A DNA stretch of 15,687 nt, from contig MSJH02000379.1 of the NCBI GenBank assembly GCA_001931875.2, positions 1 through 15,687 of the forward strand, read 5' to 3'. The translations under genes were made by a program, and so were the position numbers. The DNA is from Byssochlamys sp. IMV 00236 (taxonomy: Eukaryota > Ascomycota > Eurotiomycetes > Eurotiales > Thermoascaceae). Below, one piece after another: positions 1-11,340 of the stretch (position 1 is its first letter; every line of letters starts with the position of its first letter). The notes under the pieces were generated by a model that worked only from the letters and a program-made list of their open reading frames with translations, did not search any database and was not told the origin of the DNA.

Positions 1-3
1 ACT

Positions 4-4
<1 letters not shown>

Positions 5-36
<32 letters not shown>
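5..36. repeat. 32-bp poly(A) tract inside an intron at the window edge
   Basis: An uninterrupted run of 32 A sits just upstream of the 3' splice site (TTTTGTTAG, ending at 50) of the helicase gene, so it lies within an intron. Its position at the extreme left edge is where a short-read assembly would be expected to break. Seen directly; the assembly-break idea is inference. Confidence 0.9.
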
Positions 37-38
<2 letters not shown>

Positions 39-50
39 TTATTTTGTTAG

Positions 51-2456
<2,406 letters not shown>

Positions 2457-2526
2457 CTCACAAGCAAAACTGTAAATTTTTCCCGTCAGAAAATATGCTC
2501 AAAAGTTGCTGTTTATAATTATTTTT

Positions 2527-2532
2527 AATAAA
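2527..2532 (+). terminator. AATAAA poly(A) signal of the helicase gene
   Basis: A canonical AATAAA lies 70 bp after the helicase stop codon, in the short gap between two convergent genes. The opposing uL4m stop is only 87 bp further on, so the two 3' UTRs probably overlap. Confidence 0.6.
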
Positions 2533-2618
2533 CTATAGCCCAAGATGATTTGTATAAAATAATCATGTCCCCTTTTTAATATACAAAAAGCGCCCTCGGA
2601 CTCTGTTATAAATAGTGT

Positions 2619-3479
2619 TTATTCTGGCTTAAGATAATCTTCAAGTAATTTAACAGCGCTCTTTTCAATAAGCAACTTGTCATATGTTAGTAAGTCTAAT
2701 ACGTTTGTTTCTTCAACATGAATAACTTCGCAGTTGGGAAGGTTGCGGGCTGCTAATTCCAAGTTTTCGTTGCAATCGTCAGTTACAATCAACATTTTAG
2801 AGCCGTCATATGCGTTTTGAAGAATCTGAGCCAGATCTCTTGTTTTATGGCTTTCGACATGTTGAAGAGAATCAACCACGATCAATTGATCCTGTGCGTA
2901 CTTGGCACTTAGGGCAACTCGTAAACCTAAATCTTGAACTTTTCTAGGCAAATCCGTACTGTGATCTCTTGGCTTGGGTCCAAATGCGATACCACCACTT
3001 CTGAACTGAGGTGCTTTCCTATCGCCCACTCTTGCTTTACCACGTCCCTTTTGTGGTGCTGCCTTTTTACCGGTACCAGTGACTTCACCACGAGTTTTTG
3101 TTGAATGTGTACCTTGTCGCATCGCATCTCTTTGCCAAACGACAACACGGTGAAGGATATCTCTTCTGATGGGTGCACCAAAAACGTCCTTTTCCAAGTC
3201 GATTATTGAAATGGGTTCATTTGTCTTAAATTCTCGAAGAAAAGCTTGAAGTGGTGTTGAGAGAGCTGTTGATTTAAAAGAGTTAGTGGATTCATACGAG
3301 CAAGCATTGTTCATAAACATGCCTTTAGGTGCAGTAGTTTCAGCAACAGAAGCAAATGCTCTATTTTGAATAATCTAGAATAAATAAAATTGTTATAGAG
3401 ATCTGTTGGTTGTTATATGCAAATAGCTTACAGGCAGAGCACGAGCTGTTGCTCTGGAGAATGTGTTGAATAGAGACAT
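2619..3479 (-). CDS. Mitochondrial large-subunit ribosomal protein uL4m (MRPL4/Yml6 type)
   Basis: Structural protein of the mitoribosomal large subunit; its loop lines the exit tunnel. Two exons, 3479-3432 and 3374-2619, are separated by a 57-bp intron (GTAAGC...TTCTAG) and give 267 residues. The first 16 residues (MSLFNTFSRATARALP) plus the start of exon 2 are basic, hydroxylated and acid-free, as in a mitochondrial presequence. The uL4 core is clear: RRDILHRVVVWQRDAMRQGT, then the basic tunnel loop with TRGEVTGTGKKAAPQKGRGKAR, then FGPKPRDH, ending in the compact alpha/beta domain (LIVVDSL, MLIVTDD). The ATG at 3479 was chosen because exon 1 supplies the presequence; an internal Met at 3320 would remove it. 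Convergent with the helicase and in tandem with the NASP gene. No defects seen. Confidence 0.93.
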
Positions 3480-3616
3480 TAGTGAGATTGACAAGAGAAG
3501 AAAAAATTTCAAGGTACAATCGGGCAGTCTGGGGGGTATAGAGATCAAGTCACACACGCACTGAGAGAAGACGCTTTATTGTTTGAATATCCGCCATAAA
3601 GAACAACACTTTATTA
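3480..3616 (-). promoter_or_regulatory. Compact spacer: NASP 3' end and uL4m promoter
   Basis: Only 137 bp separate the NASP-like stop codon from the uL4m start, both on the minus strand. It holds a minus-strand AATAAA (3580-3575) usable by the upstream gene and a purine-poor leader before the uL4m ATG. No clear TATA box was found for uL4m. Confidence 0.45.
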
Positions 3617-4821
3617 TTATTCTAACTTTGGTTTTTTTTCTATAGCATCTTTAGTTGACTCCTTTGCCTTTCTCTTGACAAGATTTGACAGATCATTAAC
3701 ACTGGCTGCTTCAATAGGCTTATTTGAGGTATTTTCACTTGCTCCAAAGCCAAGTATTTGCTTCAACATAGCAGCTGCTTCCTTTTCTGTAGCTTGTTTC
3801 GTTGTCAACTCTTCAGCCTACAAAGGGGGGACTCTTAGTGTCAACAATAGCAAGAAAAACGGGCTCAATTACCTTAAGATTCATATCCGATATGAGTTCT
3901 TGCATATCTTTTATCTCGTCTTTTACTTTCTCTGTTGTATCCGCCATGCTTTCTAGCTTGCTCAACCTCTTCTTCAGCACATCAATTGCCTTTCTCAATT
4001 CAGGAACGGCTTCGTCTGATTTATCTGAAGAGAACTCCAATGCTAATGAATATTTGTAATATGCCTCTGCTAATTCTCTATTGTCTTCTTCTAACCACTT
4101 TTCCTTGATTTCAATTGCTTTTTCATAATCACTAAGAGATTGATCAAATTTCTCTGCAAAAGAAAGGCAATTAAGTAAAGTTTCATGTATTGACATGTAT
4201 AGATTACCTGTTTCTAAAGAGACATCTGCCAAGCATAGGTGTACATCTGCTAATTTTAGTTGGGTTTCCTTATCCTCACCCTTTTCAAAGATAAGACGAG
4301 CAACATCCAAAATATCCCATGCGGTCTCAAAGTCATCATCAGCTTGATCTCCGTCTTCTTTGTCTTCCTCGTCTTCTTCTTCTTCATCTTGTTTAAATTC
4401 AGGTATTGATTCCATCTGAATGAGAGGATTGCTAGATCCTTCTTAATAAATTTAGAATCAAGACGCTCTCAATATTCTAGTCCCTTTTTCTACCTTCTGT
4501 TTGTTTAGTTTCGTGTTGTTGTTCTTCAACAGCAGCTGCATTAGCTTGAGCTGATTGTCCTAATACTGTGTTTTGTTGAATCGCATATTGAAGCAATGCT
4601 TTACCGTACATAAAATAAGCATCACCATTTTCAGGTGCAAGATCACCATTAAGCTGATCACTATATATATATATTTAGCTTATGTATCTTTTGTCTCAAG
4701 TCACCTACAGTAACTGACAAGCTTCTCCAAGCTTTGTTATACTGATTTCATATTTTTGATCATCGAATGCTTCTTTTCCTTCTTTAATAAGATTGTTTGC
4801 TTTATCCTTTGGGTCTGACAT
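3617..4821 (-). CDS. NASP/Sim3/Hif1-type histone H3 chaperone (SHNi-TPR)
   Basis: Chaperone that binds histone H3 or H3-H4 and escorts it to the nucleus and to CENP-A or H3 deposition. Five exons, 4821-4709, 4660-4494, 4438-4208, 4153-3873 and 3817-3617, join in frame to 330 residues. Features in order: a first TPR (KANNLIKEGKEAFDDQKYE), the family motif DAYFMYGKALLQYA, a long acidic insert (about residues 109-130, mostly D/E) that interrupts the second TPR as in all NASP proteins, further helices (LADVHLCLADVSLET, FDQSLSDYEKAIEIKEKW), a coiled region, and a C-terminal conserved patch VNDLSNLVKRKAK followed by a basic KKPKLE tail that could act as a nuclear signal. The 54-bp intron 4207-4154 is a multiple of three without a stop, so unspliced RNA would still read through. 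Confidence 0.9.
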
Positions 4822-5469
4822 TATCGCGTTTTTTAAAAAGAAAAAAAAAAAGGACCTCAAAAAATTTATAAGACGCGAGATATTCTTTCTTTCGGGAAAG
4901 TAACTTTTTTAATTGGCATATGAATACATTGAGGCTAAATACGTGTGCTTTCTAGTCGTGAGAGCTTCATTGTCAGTAACACAAGAAATCAAACTTGCTT
5001 TTTTTTATCCGTCGTCATTACTTTTAACAAACGATGCTTAGATAAACGTCAATTAAATCACTCGTCCTTCGTAACAAACATTGACTGAACGATATTCTGA
5101 CTTACTGCTACCAATACTCTGTCAGTATCAGTGAGATTCGCTATTACGTAAAAGAAATGCCACGTATTGTGATCATGTTTAAAGTAAGCACATTTAATGT
5201 GTTACAGTTAAAGATTAACTCGCGTTATAGTGAATAAAGAGATCAAACTAGCTTTTGGATAGAGATAGATACATATGTTGTATATAATGACAGAGAAGCC
5301 GATATTCATGACCACTGAAATGACCTGGACCTTGATTATGTCCAAATGTTAAAGCAGATACTCTCTGTTACTAAGCAGCCAATCAAATTAGTCATTTCAA
5401 TCTAATTGATTTATAATTCCAAAAAGATTTAAAGTTCTATCTTTTTCTTTGACTTTGTTCTTAAACTAA
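4822..5469. promoter_or_regulatory. Divergent promoter between NASP-like gene (-) and FMN1 (+)
   Basis: 648 bp without a supported gene. Toward NASP, a minus-strand TATAAA (4870-4865) lies 44 bp upstream of the ATG, next to an A-rich run. Toward FMN1, TATAAT at 5412-5417 lies about 55 bp upstream of the ATG, a CCAAT box lies at 5379-5383 and a pyrimidine-rich stretch lies just before the start. The middle (about 4900-5370) is AT-rich with no ORF, tRNA or repeat that I could see. Confidence 0.55.
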
Positions 5470-6156
5470 ATGGCAACCAGCACAGACATCAACCCAGATC
5501 GCCCTCTTATCGTTGGCTCTTCTTCTCCTGAAACACCCTATCCTATACCTGTTTCTGGTACAGTTGTCAAGGGCTTTGGCCGTGGCTCTAAAGAACTGGG
5601 TATTCCTACAGGTATTATATACATATACTTTTTTTTTTTTCGGAGACAAAGACTCATGGTGCTATGAATAGCCAATATGAGCGATGAAGCATTAGAAGCA
5701 ATGTTTACAGAGTGTGAAACAGGCGTTTATTACGGTTGGGCACAGGTTGGTGAAGTAAAAAGTACTGTATACCCTATGGTCATGAGCTTAGGATGGAATC
5801 CTTATTATCAAAATGAAAGAAAGTCAGCGGTAAATGATGCAAAAACATGAGAAGGAGAATTATTGATCTCATGTATTCATCATTCACTAGGAAGTGCACA
5901 TCATTCATCAATTTGACAAAGACTTTTATGGTGAAGCCATTAGGATTATTGTAGCAGGTTATATTCGTCCGGAACAAAACTATCCCTCACTGGGTAAAAA
6001 CGAATTTGTAAAGAAATGAAAAAATGACTGATACATGGTTTTTTTTTAGATGCACTTATTAGAGATATCAAGACAGACATTGAAGTTGCCAAGCATTCAC
6101 TAAAACGCGAGGCTTATAGCAACCTGCGTAACCACCCATTGTTTAACAGCAACTAG
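5470..6156 (+). CDS. FMN1: Riboflavin kinase
   Basis: Phosphorylates riboflavin with ATP to FMN, the first step to flavin cofactors. Four exons, 5470-5611, 5672-5829, 5891-5993 and 6050-6156, give 169 residues, a normal length for a monofunctional eukaryotic enzyme. Family motifs: [21 protein letters not shown] (residues 29-49; the PTAN Mg-ATP motif spans the first intron), [32 protein letters not shown], in which Glu101 of EVH matches the catalytic base, then [21 protein letters not shown] and [11 protein letters not shown]. The start is the first ATG after a pyrimidine-rich leader and precedes the conserved barrel by a usual distance. No FAD synthetase domain is present, as in fungi. AATAAA follows at 6186-6191. 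No defect seen. Confidence 0.95.
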
Positions 6157-6185
6157 ACTAGACACGTCATTTTTGTTAAGGAACT

Positions 6186-6191
6186 AATAAA
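6186..6191 (+). terminator. AATAAA poly(A) signal of FMN1
   Basis: Canonical AATAAA 30 bp after the FMN1 stop codon, followed by AT-rich sequence. Confidence 0.6.
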
Positions 6192-6250
6192 ACATCATAG
6201 AAGAACGATTCACATGTGTACATGTCTTACTCTCGTTTGTGTCGTATTTG

Positions 6251-6294
6251 CGGGGTCATTTTACCTTTTTGCCCCGAGTTGTATCGAGTATAAA
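6251..6294 (+). promoter_or_regulatory. Core promoter of the GH31 gene: paired CGGGG/CCCCG half-sites and TATA box
   Basis: TATAAA at 6289-6294 lies about 66 bp upstream of the GH31 ATG. Just upstream are CGGGG (6251-6255) and CCCCG (6272-6276), inverted half-sites 16 bp apart in an otherwise AT-rich spacer. C4 or G4 elements of this kind are bound by zinc-finger regulators of stress and carbon source in fungi; that role here is inference. A 36-bp pyrimidine-rich tract precedes the ATG. Confidence 0.45.
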
Positions 6295-6359
6295 TTATGA
6301 ATGAAACAATTCCCGCGCTTTCTCTCTTTCTTTTTTTTTTTTCTCTTTATTTTGCATAA

Positions 6360-9117
6360 ATGTGGGCATCTGTAGCAAAAACATTAGGCTTAACTTCGCC
6401 TGAGGAATACGTTAAACCTCGTTTATCGATTGGCAATGCTGTGGCTCATCAAGAGTTTTCGATCGGTCATTTCAAGATACAAGTGGATCCTGAAGCAATA
6501 GCATTAGTCGTGAAGAATGGAAACGGACGTGTTATCTGGAAATGTAAATGTTGTTTGTGTAGCAAATAGGATTCCACGTTTTTGTTCCAAAAATAATAAC
6601 ACTTATTAGCAATACACAACGAACCCTTTCTGTCGTCCACAATTGGTACAGACGATATCATCACTGAAGGAAATGGCGTGTTCAAGGTTACAGAGCGTAA
6701 TGAACGTTCAACTCGCATACAGACCATCACAAAGGTCGAAAAGACAGACAAAGACACTATAAAAATTCATGGCGGGCTTGGAGCCAAGTTAGTGCTACCA
6801 ACCCACATGGATTATGTCTTTACATTTAAGGAAATCAGTCATCGGCAGTTACAGTTTGATGTCCAAGTCACGCACAGAGACCCTTCCATGAAGGATTTCC
6901 GTCGTCTTATTCTCACTTACGAGTCAAGACCGGAGGAACACTTTTATGGCTTTGGCGAACAGTTTTCCTATGTGTCATTGAAGGGACAGAAAGTGCCAAT
7001 ACTGGTCAGGTAATTAAACAAAACAAGCTCCAACAGTAACTCTCTATTCACTCGGCATTATTTTTCCGTTTCTATTGTAGAGAACAAGGTGATGGGACTG
7101 GCTCAGCACCGGTAAGTTTGTTTTTTTTTTAGGAATAATAAAAAGCATTCCTCTTGACAATGATGACAATAGGCTGCAACCATCAAGGAAACCGCATTCA
7201 ACATGTTTGGAGGCAATACGGATAATTTTGCTACCTATGCCTCTATACCACAATATATCACAAGTGATGTCCGATGTTTATTTATGGAAAACTCAGAATA
7301 TATGAGCTTTGACCTTACTGAGTTAGACCGCGTATCTATTCGTATAGAATCAGATCATGTCAAAGGTAAGTTTTGTTAAAATAGAGGGGGAATACAATGA
7401 TTCACAAAGACGCTTCATGTGTTTTATAGGACGTATATTGGATGGTAAAACGATGCTCGACCTTTTAACCGATTACACTTTGTACACCGGAAGGATGCTT
7501 CACTTGCCCGACTGGACCTCCGAGGGCTTCATCGCTGGCATTCAAGGAGGCAAGGAAAAAGTAAAAGATGTGATCAAGAGATTGAAAGAGAAAGAGATTC
7601 CACTGGCAGCAGTCTGTATAGAGGATTGGACAGGACAACGTACACTGCATGCCGGCCGCGGCATACAGTTCTCTCGTCAATGGTGGAATTGGGAAAGCGA
7701 TGATGAGCAGTACCCAGGCTGGGACAGCTTCGTCTATGAATTAGAGAGCGACAATATACGTGTGTTGTCATATGTCAACCCTTGTCTGTCAAACATTAGT
7801 GGAAAAGGCAAATTTAAAAAGAATTTATATGCTGAAGCTCAGGATAAAGAATATCTCGTCAAAAGCACACAAACCAGTTCTTCTGATGCCAAGGCTTTGT
7901 CTTTAAAGTTTGGATTAAGCCTGGAAGCTGGTCTTTTGGATCTGACAAATCCTGATGCACGCGACTGGTTCAAGAATGTCTTGAAGGAGCAAGTATGGAG
8001 TAGCGGTATCTCTGGTAAAGCATTGATGTCAATTGAGCCGTACAGGTTTATTGACCGTTTCTTTATTTTTATAGGCATGATGGTTGATTTTGGAGAGCAG
8101 TTACCATACGACCCTAGTACGATTATTCTACATTCAAATGAACCTTCATCCAGCTATCACAACCACTATCCTGAGGACTGGGCTGCATTACATCAAGAAT
8201 TGATAAAAGAACTTGGAAAGGAAGAGGATAGTTTATGCTTCTTTAGATCTGGATATCTGCACTCACCACAATACATGAACCTGTTTTGGGCTGGACGTCA
8301 AAATGTCACCTGGGATCAGCATCAAGGAATCAAAAGCGCTGTAAGTTGAATATACACTTGGAGGAAAAAGAGCAGCTAAAGGTAGATATACTTATCATCT
8401 ATAGGTCATTGGCATGCTCTCTGGTGGCTTCTCTGGATTTTCTGTGACACACTGCGATGTTGGTGGATACAACACAGTTGTCAATAACATTCCAGGATTC
8501 AAAATGTTGAGATCAAAGGAATTGCTGCTCAGATGGATGGAGCTTGCTGCATTTACTGCAGTGTTTAGGACAACTGAAGGAATCATACCTTCTATGAATT
8601 CCCAGTTTTATGATAATGATGGTAAGTCACAATAGAATAAGTAATATAGATGCTAATACCAATGCTTGCAGATACGTATGCTCATCTGGCCCATACTATC
8701 AAGCTGTTCACAACAATTAAGGATTACAGAAAGCAAGTACTAAAGGAAGCGTATGAGAAAGGATGGCCATTGATGCGCCATCCTGTACTCTACTATCCCA
8801 ATGATAAAATCGCACGAGAACTCACCTATCAGGAATTCCTACTGGGAAGCTCTCTACTGGTAGCTCCTGTTCTAAGCCCATCTGCATCCTATGTGAAAGT
8901 CTACTTCCCCAAGGACGCTCAAGATGTGCTCTGGCGCCACATTTGGACTGGCAAATACTATCCTGGTGATGGTACCTATAAAGCTATTGATGCTCCTCTT
9001 GGTCAGCCTGCTGTTTTTGTCAAAGAACCACGAGATGATGATGGACTATTGAATGGTTTACTGAATTATGCAACAACTTACTATCAACAAAAGGCTCGTC
9101 CCCCTACTAATAAATAA
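6360..9117 (+). CDS. GH31 glycosidase-like protein of the sulfoquinovosidase (YihQ-like) branch, acid/base Asp replaced by Arg
   Basis: Family GH31 protein, no signal peptide, so probably cytosolic. Eight exons, 6360-6543, 6610-7009, 7081-7111, 7173-7365, 7430-8014, 8075-8340, 8405-8621 and 8672-9117, give 773 residues (E. coli YihQ is 678). Sulfoquinovosidase-like landmarks: FYGFGEQF, IQGG, EDWTG, RQWWNW, VLSYVNP, DLTNPDARDWF, MMVDFGEQLP, WAGRQNVTW, HCDVGGY, MLRSKELLLRWMELAAFT and FRTTEG. Asp469 (DFGE) is the expected nucleophile. The family acid/base is Asp in WAGDQN; here it is Arg539 (CGT, 8296-8298), so normal retaining hydrolysis is doubtful. Sulfonate/sugar-site equivalents appear as Gln308, Glu334, Arg352, Trp355 and Tyr575, a mix of the bacterial patterns. 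Sulfoquinovose comes from plant sulfolipid, a plausible food for a saprotroph. No sulfosugar pathway genes adjoin it. Family call firm; substrate inferred. Confidence 0.88.
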
Positions 9118-9276
9118 TTTTTTTTTTCAAGTGTATTTAGTTTTTCTCGGATATTAGTCAAATCAGGTTTACTTTTTTATTATTATGCTTAATGAATTAC
9201 AAATAATACATGTATATATATGTGTGTGCGAATGCAAGCCCCCGGCCCAAGTTTACAGAATGAAGATGTATACCTT
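9118..9276. other. Convergent 3' spacer between GH31 and AceTr genes
   Basis: Short AT-rich gap with T-runs holding both 3' ends. A minus-strand AATAAA-like site (TTTATT on the plus strand, about 9175-9180) can serve the AceTr gene. No other feature seen. Confidence 0.4.
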
Positions 9277-9942
9277 TTAAAAGAAAGGCACCTTGATAAA
9301 AGTGTTTGTTTCATTATAAAGCATAGCCATGAGCACATAAAAGGCTGTAAGACTCAAGCAGAACGAGAACCAACCACTGGCCTTGGTTAAGGCAATATTA
9401 CCACTGAGTGAGCCGGCTGCACTGAATACCAACGAAAGCAAGGCAAAACCCAAGATCATTCGAACCAAGATAGGTTGACGGAAGGTACCGATGAAGAAAA
9501 TAAGAGCGGCGATGGCATAAGTAAGCTCGATAAGACCCAAACATTGCTCCAGCTGACCAGCAGCGGCAGCAGCAGCTAAGAACCCGCTTCCAGGGACAAA
9601 CATGATACCTAATGTAAGGAAGAAGCTTGCATAGGTTGTGAAGGCGACGGCAGCAAAGATATTCTTGTGTATAATCTCGATAACAGCGGCTATGAATTGA
9701 CCGATAGCACCATAACCAAATGCGATACCAACAGCAACTTGAGGAACGTTGGTCAAGATACCTGTGTTGAAGATGCCAAGTACAAAAGAGCAAAGACCAA
9801 ATGCTGCAAAACCAATAGCAGGTCCAATCATCGTTTTTTGATACTCGGCCAACTCAGTCGTTGGTGGTGGGGCATAACGGGATGGCTTTGGTGAAGACTC
9901 TTGATGCTTTAAATCAGCCTTTTCAATATCAATATTAGACAT
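9277..9942 (-). CDS. GPR1/FUN34/YaaH (AceTr) family membrane transporter
   Basis: Intronless, 221 residues. The family moves acetate or related monocarboxylates, or ammonium, across fungal plasma membranes. After a 36-residue polar N-terminus (PPPTTELAEYQKT) there are six hydrophobic segments at about 38-60, 66-90, 93-118, 134-152, 155-177 and 186-208, with the family pattern VAVGIAFGYGAIGQFIAAVIE in helix 2 and SGWFSFCLSLTAFY in helix 6. The diagnostic helix-1 motif NPAPLGL is degenerate: the sequence reads IGPAIGF followed by AAFGLCSF. The family's Asn and the Pro-x-Pro spacing are lost, so substrate and transport competence are uncertain. The start follows a minus-strand TATA box by 64 bp. 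Its 3' end faces the GH31 gene. Confidence 0.85.
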   Translation of the reverse strand: MSNIDIEKADLKHQESSPKPSRYAPPPTTELAEYQKTMIGPAIGFAAFGLCSFVLGIFNTGILTNVPQVAVGIAFGYGAIGQFIAAVIEIIHKNIFAAVAFTTYASFFLTLGIMFVPGSGFLAAAAAAGQLEQCLGLIELTYAIAALIFFIGTFRQPILVRMILGFALLSLVFSAAGSLSGNIALTKASGWFSFCLSLTAFYVLMAMLYNETNTFIKVPFF

Positions 9943-10005
9943 GGTTTAAGAAAAAAAATAAAAAGAAGAAGTAATTATTTGAATTATTTCAATAGATTGT
10001 GCACT

Positions 10006-10015
10006 TTATATATAT
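10006..10015 (-). promoter_or_regulatory. TATA box of the AceTr gene
   Basis: The minus strand reads TATATATAAA at 10015-10006, 64 bp upstream of the AceTr ATG, at a normal distance for a fungal core promoter. Confidence 0.55.
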
Positions 10016-10800
10016 GTAACATGTTGGCTCTAGCATTCCATGCGCTTTCTCCAATACTGTTACCATGGTGATACATCATTTAATCAGAACCACAGTACAC
10101 AATTGCCTTATAGAACCTATTTGGAAATTTGTTTGTAACACTTTAATTGAGAAGGTTTCACGGCAGAAGCATAAATGAGTCTTTTCCTAAATTGTATGCT
10201 TGTATTTTTGATTTATATCGAATATGATTGTTCTATAAATCAATAAGTATAGCTGCAGAATAATTGCTTCAGTTTGATACAAAGGGAGACATCTTTTTGT
10301 AGAATCGTACACATGCATGTATCACTCTTCTAATTCTTCAGATCAAATAGATCTCGATGTCTTACCGTTAATACCGAACTATTCCCACGTACAACTTTAA
10401 ACGAATGGTATGATAAAACAGCGCTAATGGTTAGTCCTAATTAAGGAAACAAAGTACATTGATCTGATTGCAAATGATAACGGCTGTTTTGACATTCTTT
10501 TTTAGAATTTGTTAGGAATCTTGCATATTTTAAAGTAAGAGGCTTATTATTGTCCTTACACCCGAAGAAAAGATAAAAGAAACCACCAGTGCTGTACCAA
10601 AAGCATGTTGAAATTCCCTTGGATCACAGTGCAATTTATAAACCCGCTTCAAACCTCTCAAAAGCCGGAATAATAAAGAAAAGGATTATTTTTTTGTACC
10701 ATCAATAAGAATCTTCAGGCAAAACATTGCATTAATACATGAGCAATAACACCGTCACTGCACTTGCTATCAACTGCTTATATTATCGTTGCATCTTTAC
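10016..10800. other. Gene-free AT-rich stretch upstream of AceTr
   Basis: About 785 bp in which I see no supported ORF, RNA gene or tandem repeat. It probably holds the distal AceTr promoter and then the start of the mobile-element region. Stop codons are frequent in all frames. Confidence 0.5.
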
Positions 10801-11060
10801 TAGTTGACTCAGCATATGGTACTTGCCAAACATGCAGAAAACAAGTTGTAGCCACACGCCGTAGATATCAAACTCAACGAGACGAAGGAAGCGATGTCTG
10901 TACTACGTCTAGAGACAGACCCTGTCGACCATGACCCTGCTGCTTTTATCGCGCAAGTAAGGATCAGTCCAGTTACAGCTCTTGCTTGAGCCGCCACTTG
11001 AGTACTTGAAGGGACTTGCTTAGACCTACAGATACTCAAGGAAGGTGCTTTAAGGACAGC
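10801..11060 (+). pseudogene. Coding-like fragments upstream of the TnpB/Fanzor-like remnant
   Basis: Base composition rises toward coding levels, and short open stretches occur in changing frames. The longest is from about 10849 to 10956 (contains DIKLNETKEAM and DPVDHDPAAFIAQ), ending at a GTAAGG that could be a donor. A stop (TAG, 10849-10851) precedes it. I do not recognise the peptide. It may be the decayed upstream part of the element that follows, or an unrelated relic. Confidence 0.25.
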
Positions 11061-11340
11061 ATGAAGTTCAAAAGACATAGAACAGGAATAACAGGCATCC
11101 TTTACAGAGCACTAAAACGAAGAGAATGGCAAGGCGACGTTATCGTTGTAACAATTGACGAATTTCGAACGCCAAAGGTAATGCGTTATTCTATAATTTT
11201 GATCATCCTACTTGACTACCTATAGATCTGCAACTCTTGTAACAAGATGGTGTTCACAGCTGCTTCTCTGGACTTCCATAGTGTCCTTCGTGGATGTGGC
11301 AGACTACAATGAATTTCGTCGCGATATAAATCGCCGTATC
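11061..11340 (+). pseudogene. 3' end of a TnpB/Fanzor-like (OrfB, RuvC plus zinc ribbon) gene, truncated
   Basis: Two exon-like segments, 11061-11177 and 11226-11312, join in phase across a 48-bp intron (GTAATG...CTATAG). They read MKFKRHRTGITGILYRALK, then VIVVTIDEFRTPK, then ICNSC, then SLDFHSVLRGCG and a stop. This order (helical KRH..G..YRALK, strand ending in DEFRT-K, CxxC, then VL.C.C) is that of the C-terminal RuvC and zinc-ribbon part of TnpB and eukaryotic Fanzor proteins. Immediately after the stop, in another frame, FRRDIN (11314-11331) matches the RuvC-III R-D-x-N motif, so the ribbon's second half is broken by a frameshift and lacks a clean second CxxC. No N-terminal domain is recognisable. 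These are RNA-guided nucleases spread by transposons; this copy is dead. Family call moderate. Confidence 0.5.

Noticed and set aside
4822..5469. FMN riboswitch upstream of FMN1
   Set aside because: I found none of the conserved RFN-element segments, and fungal FMN1 genes are not known to use one.
6157..6250. Sulfosugar-use gene cluster around the GH31 gene
   Set aside because: Neighbours are FMN1 and an AceTr protein; no sulfoquinovose dehydrogenase, isomerase, kinase, aldolase or specific transporter is present.
7357..7429. ORF start upstream of the long GH31 exon
   Set aside because: Lies in a GTAAGT...TTTATAG intron; splicing joins 7365 to 7430 in phase.
10809..11078. 89-codon minus-strand ORF
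   Set aside because: No recognisable motif and Ser/Ala-biased composition; it overlaps the better supported plus-strand TnpB/Fanzor-like fragment.
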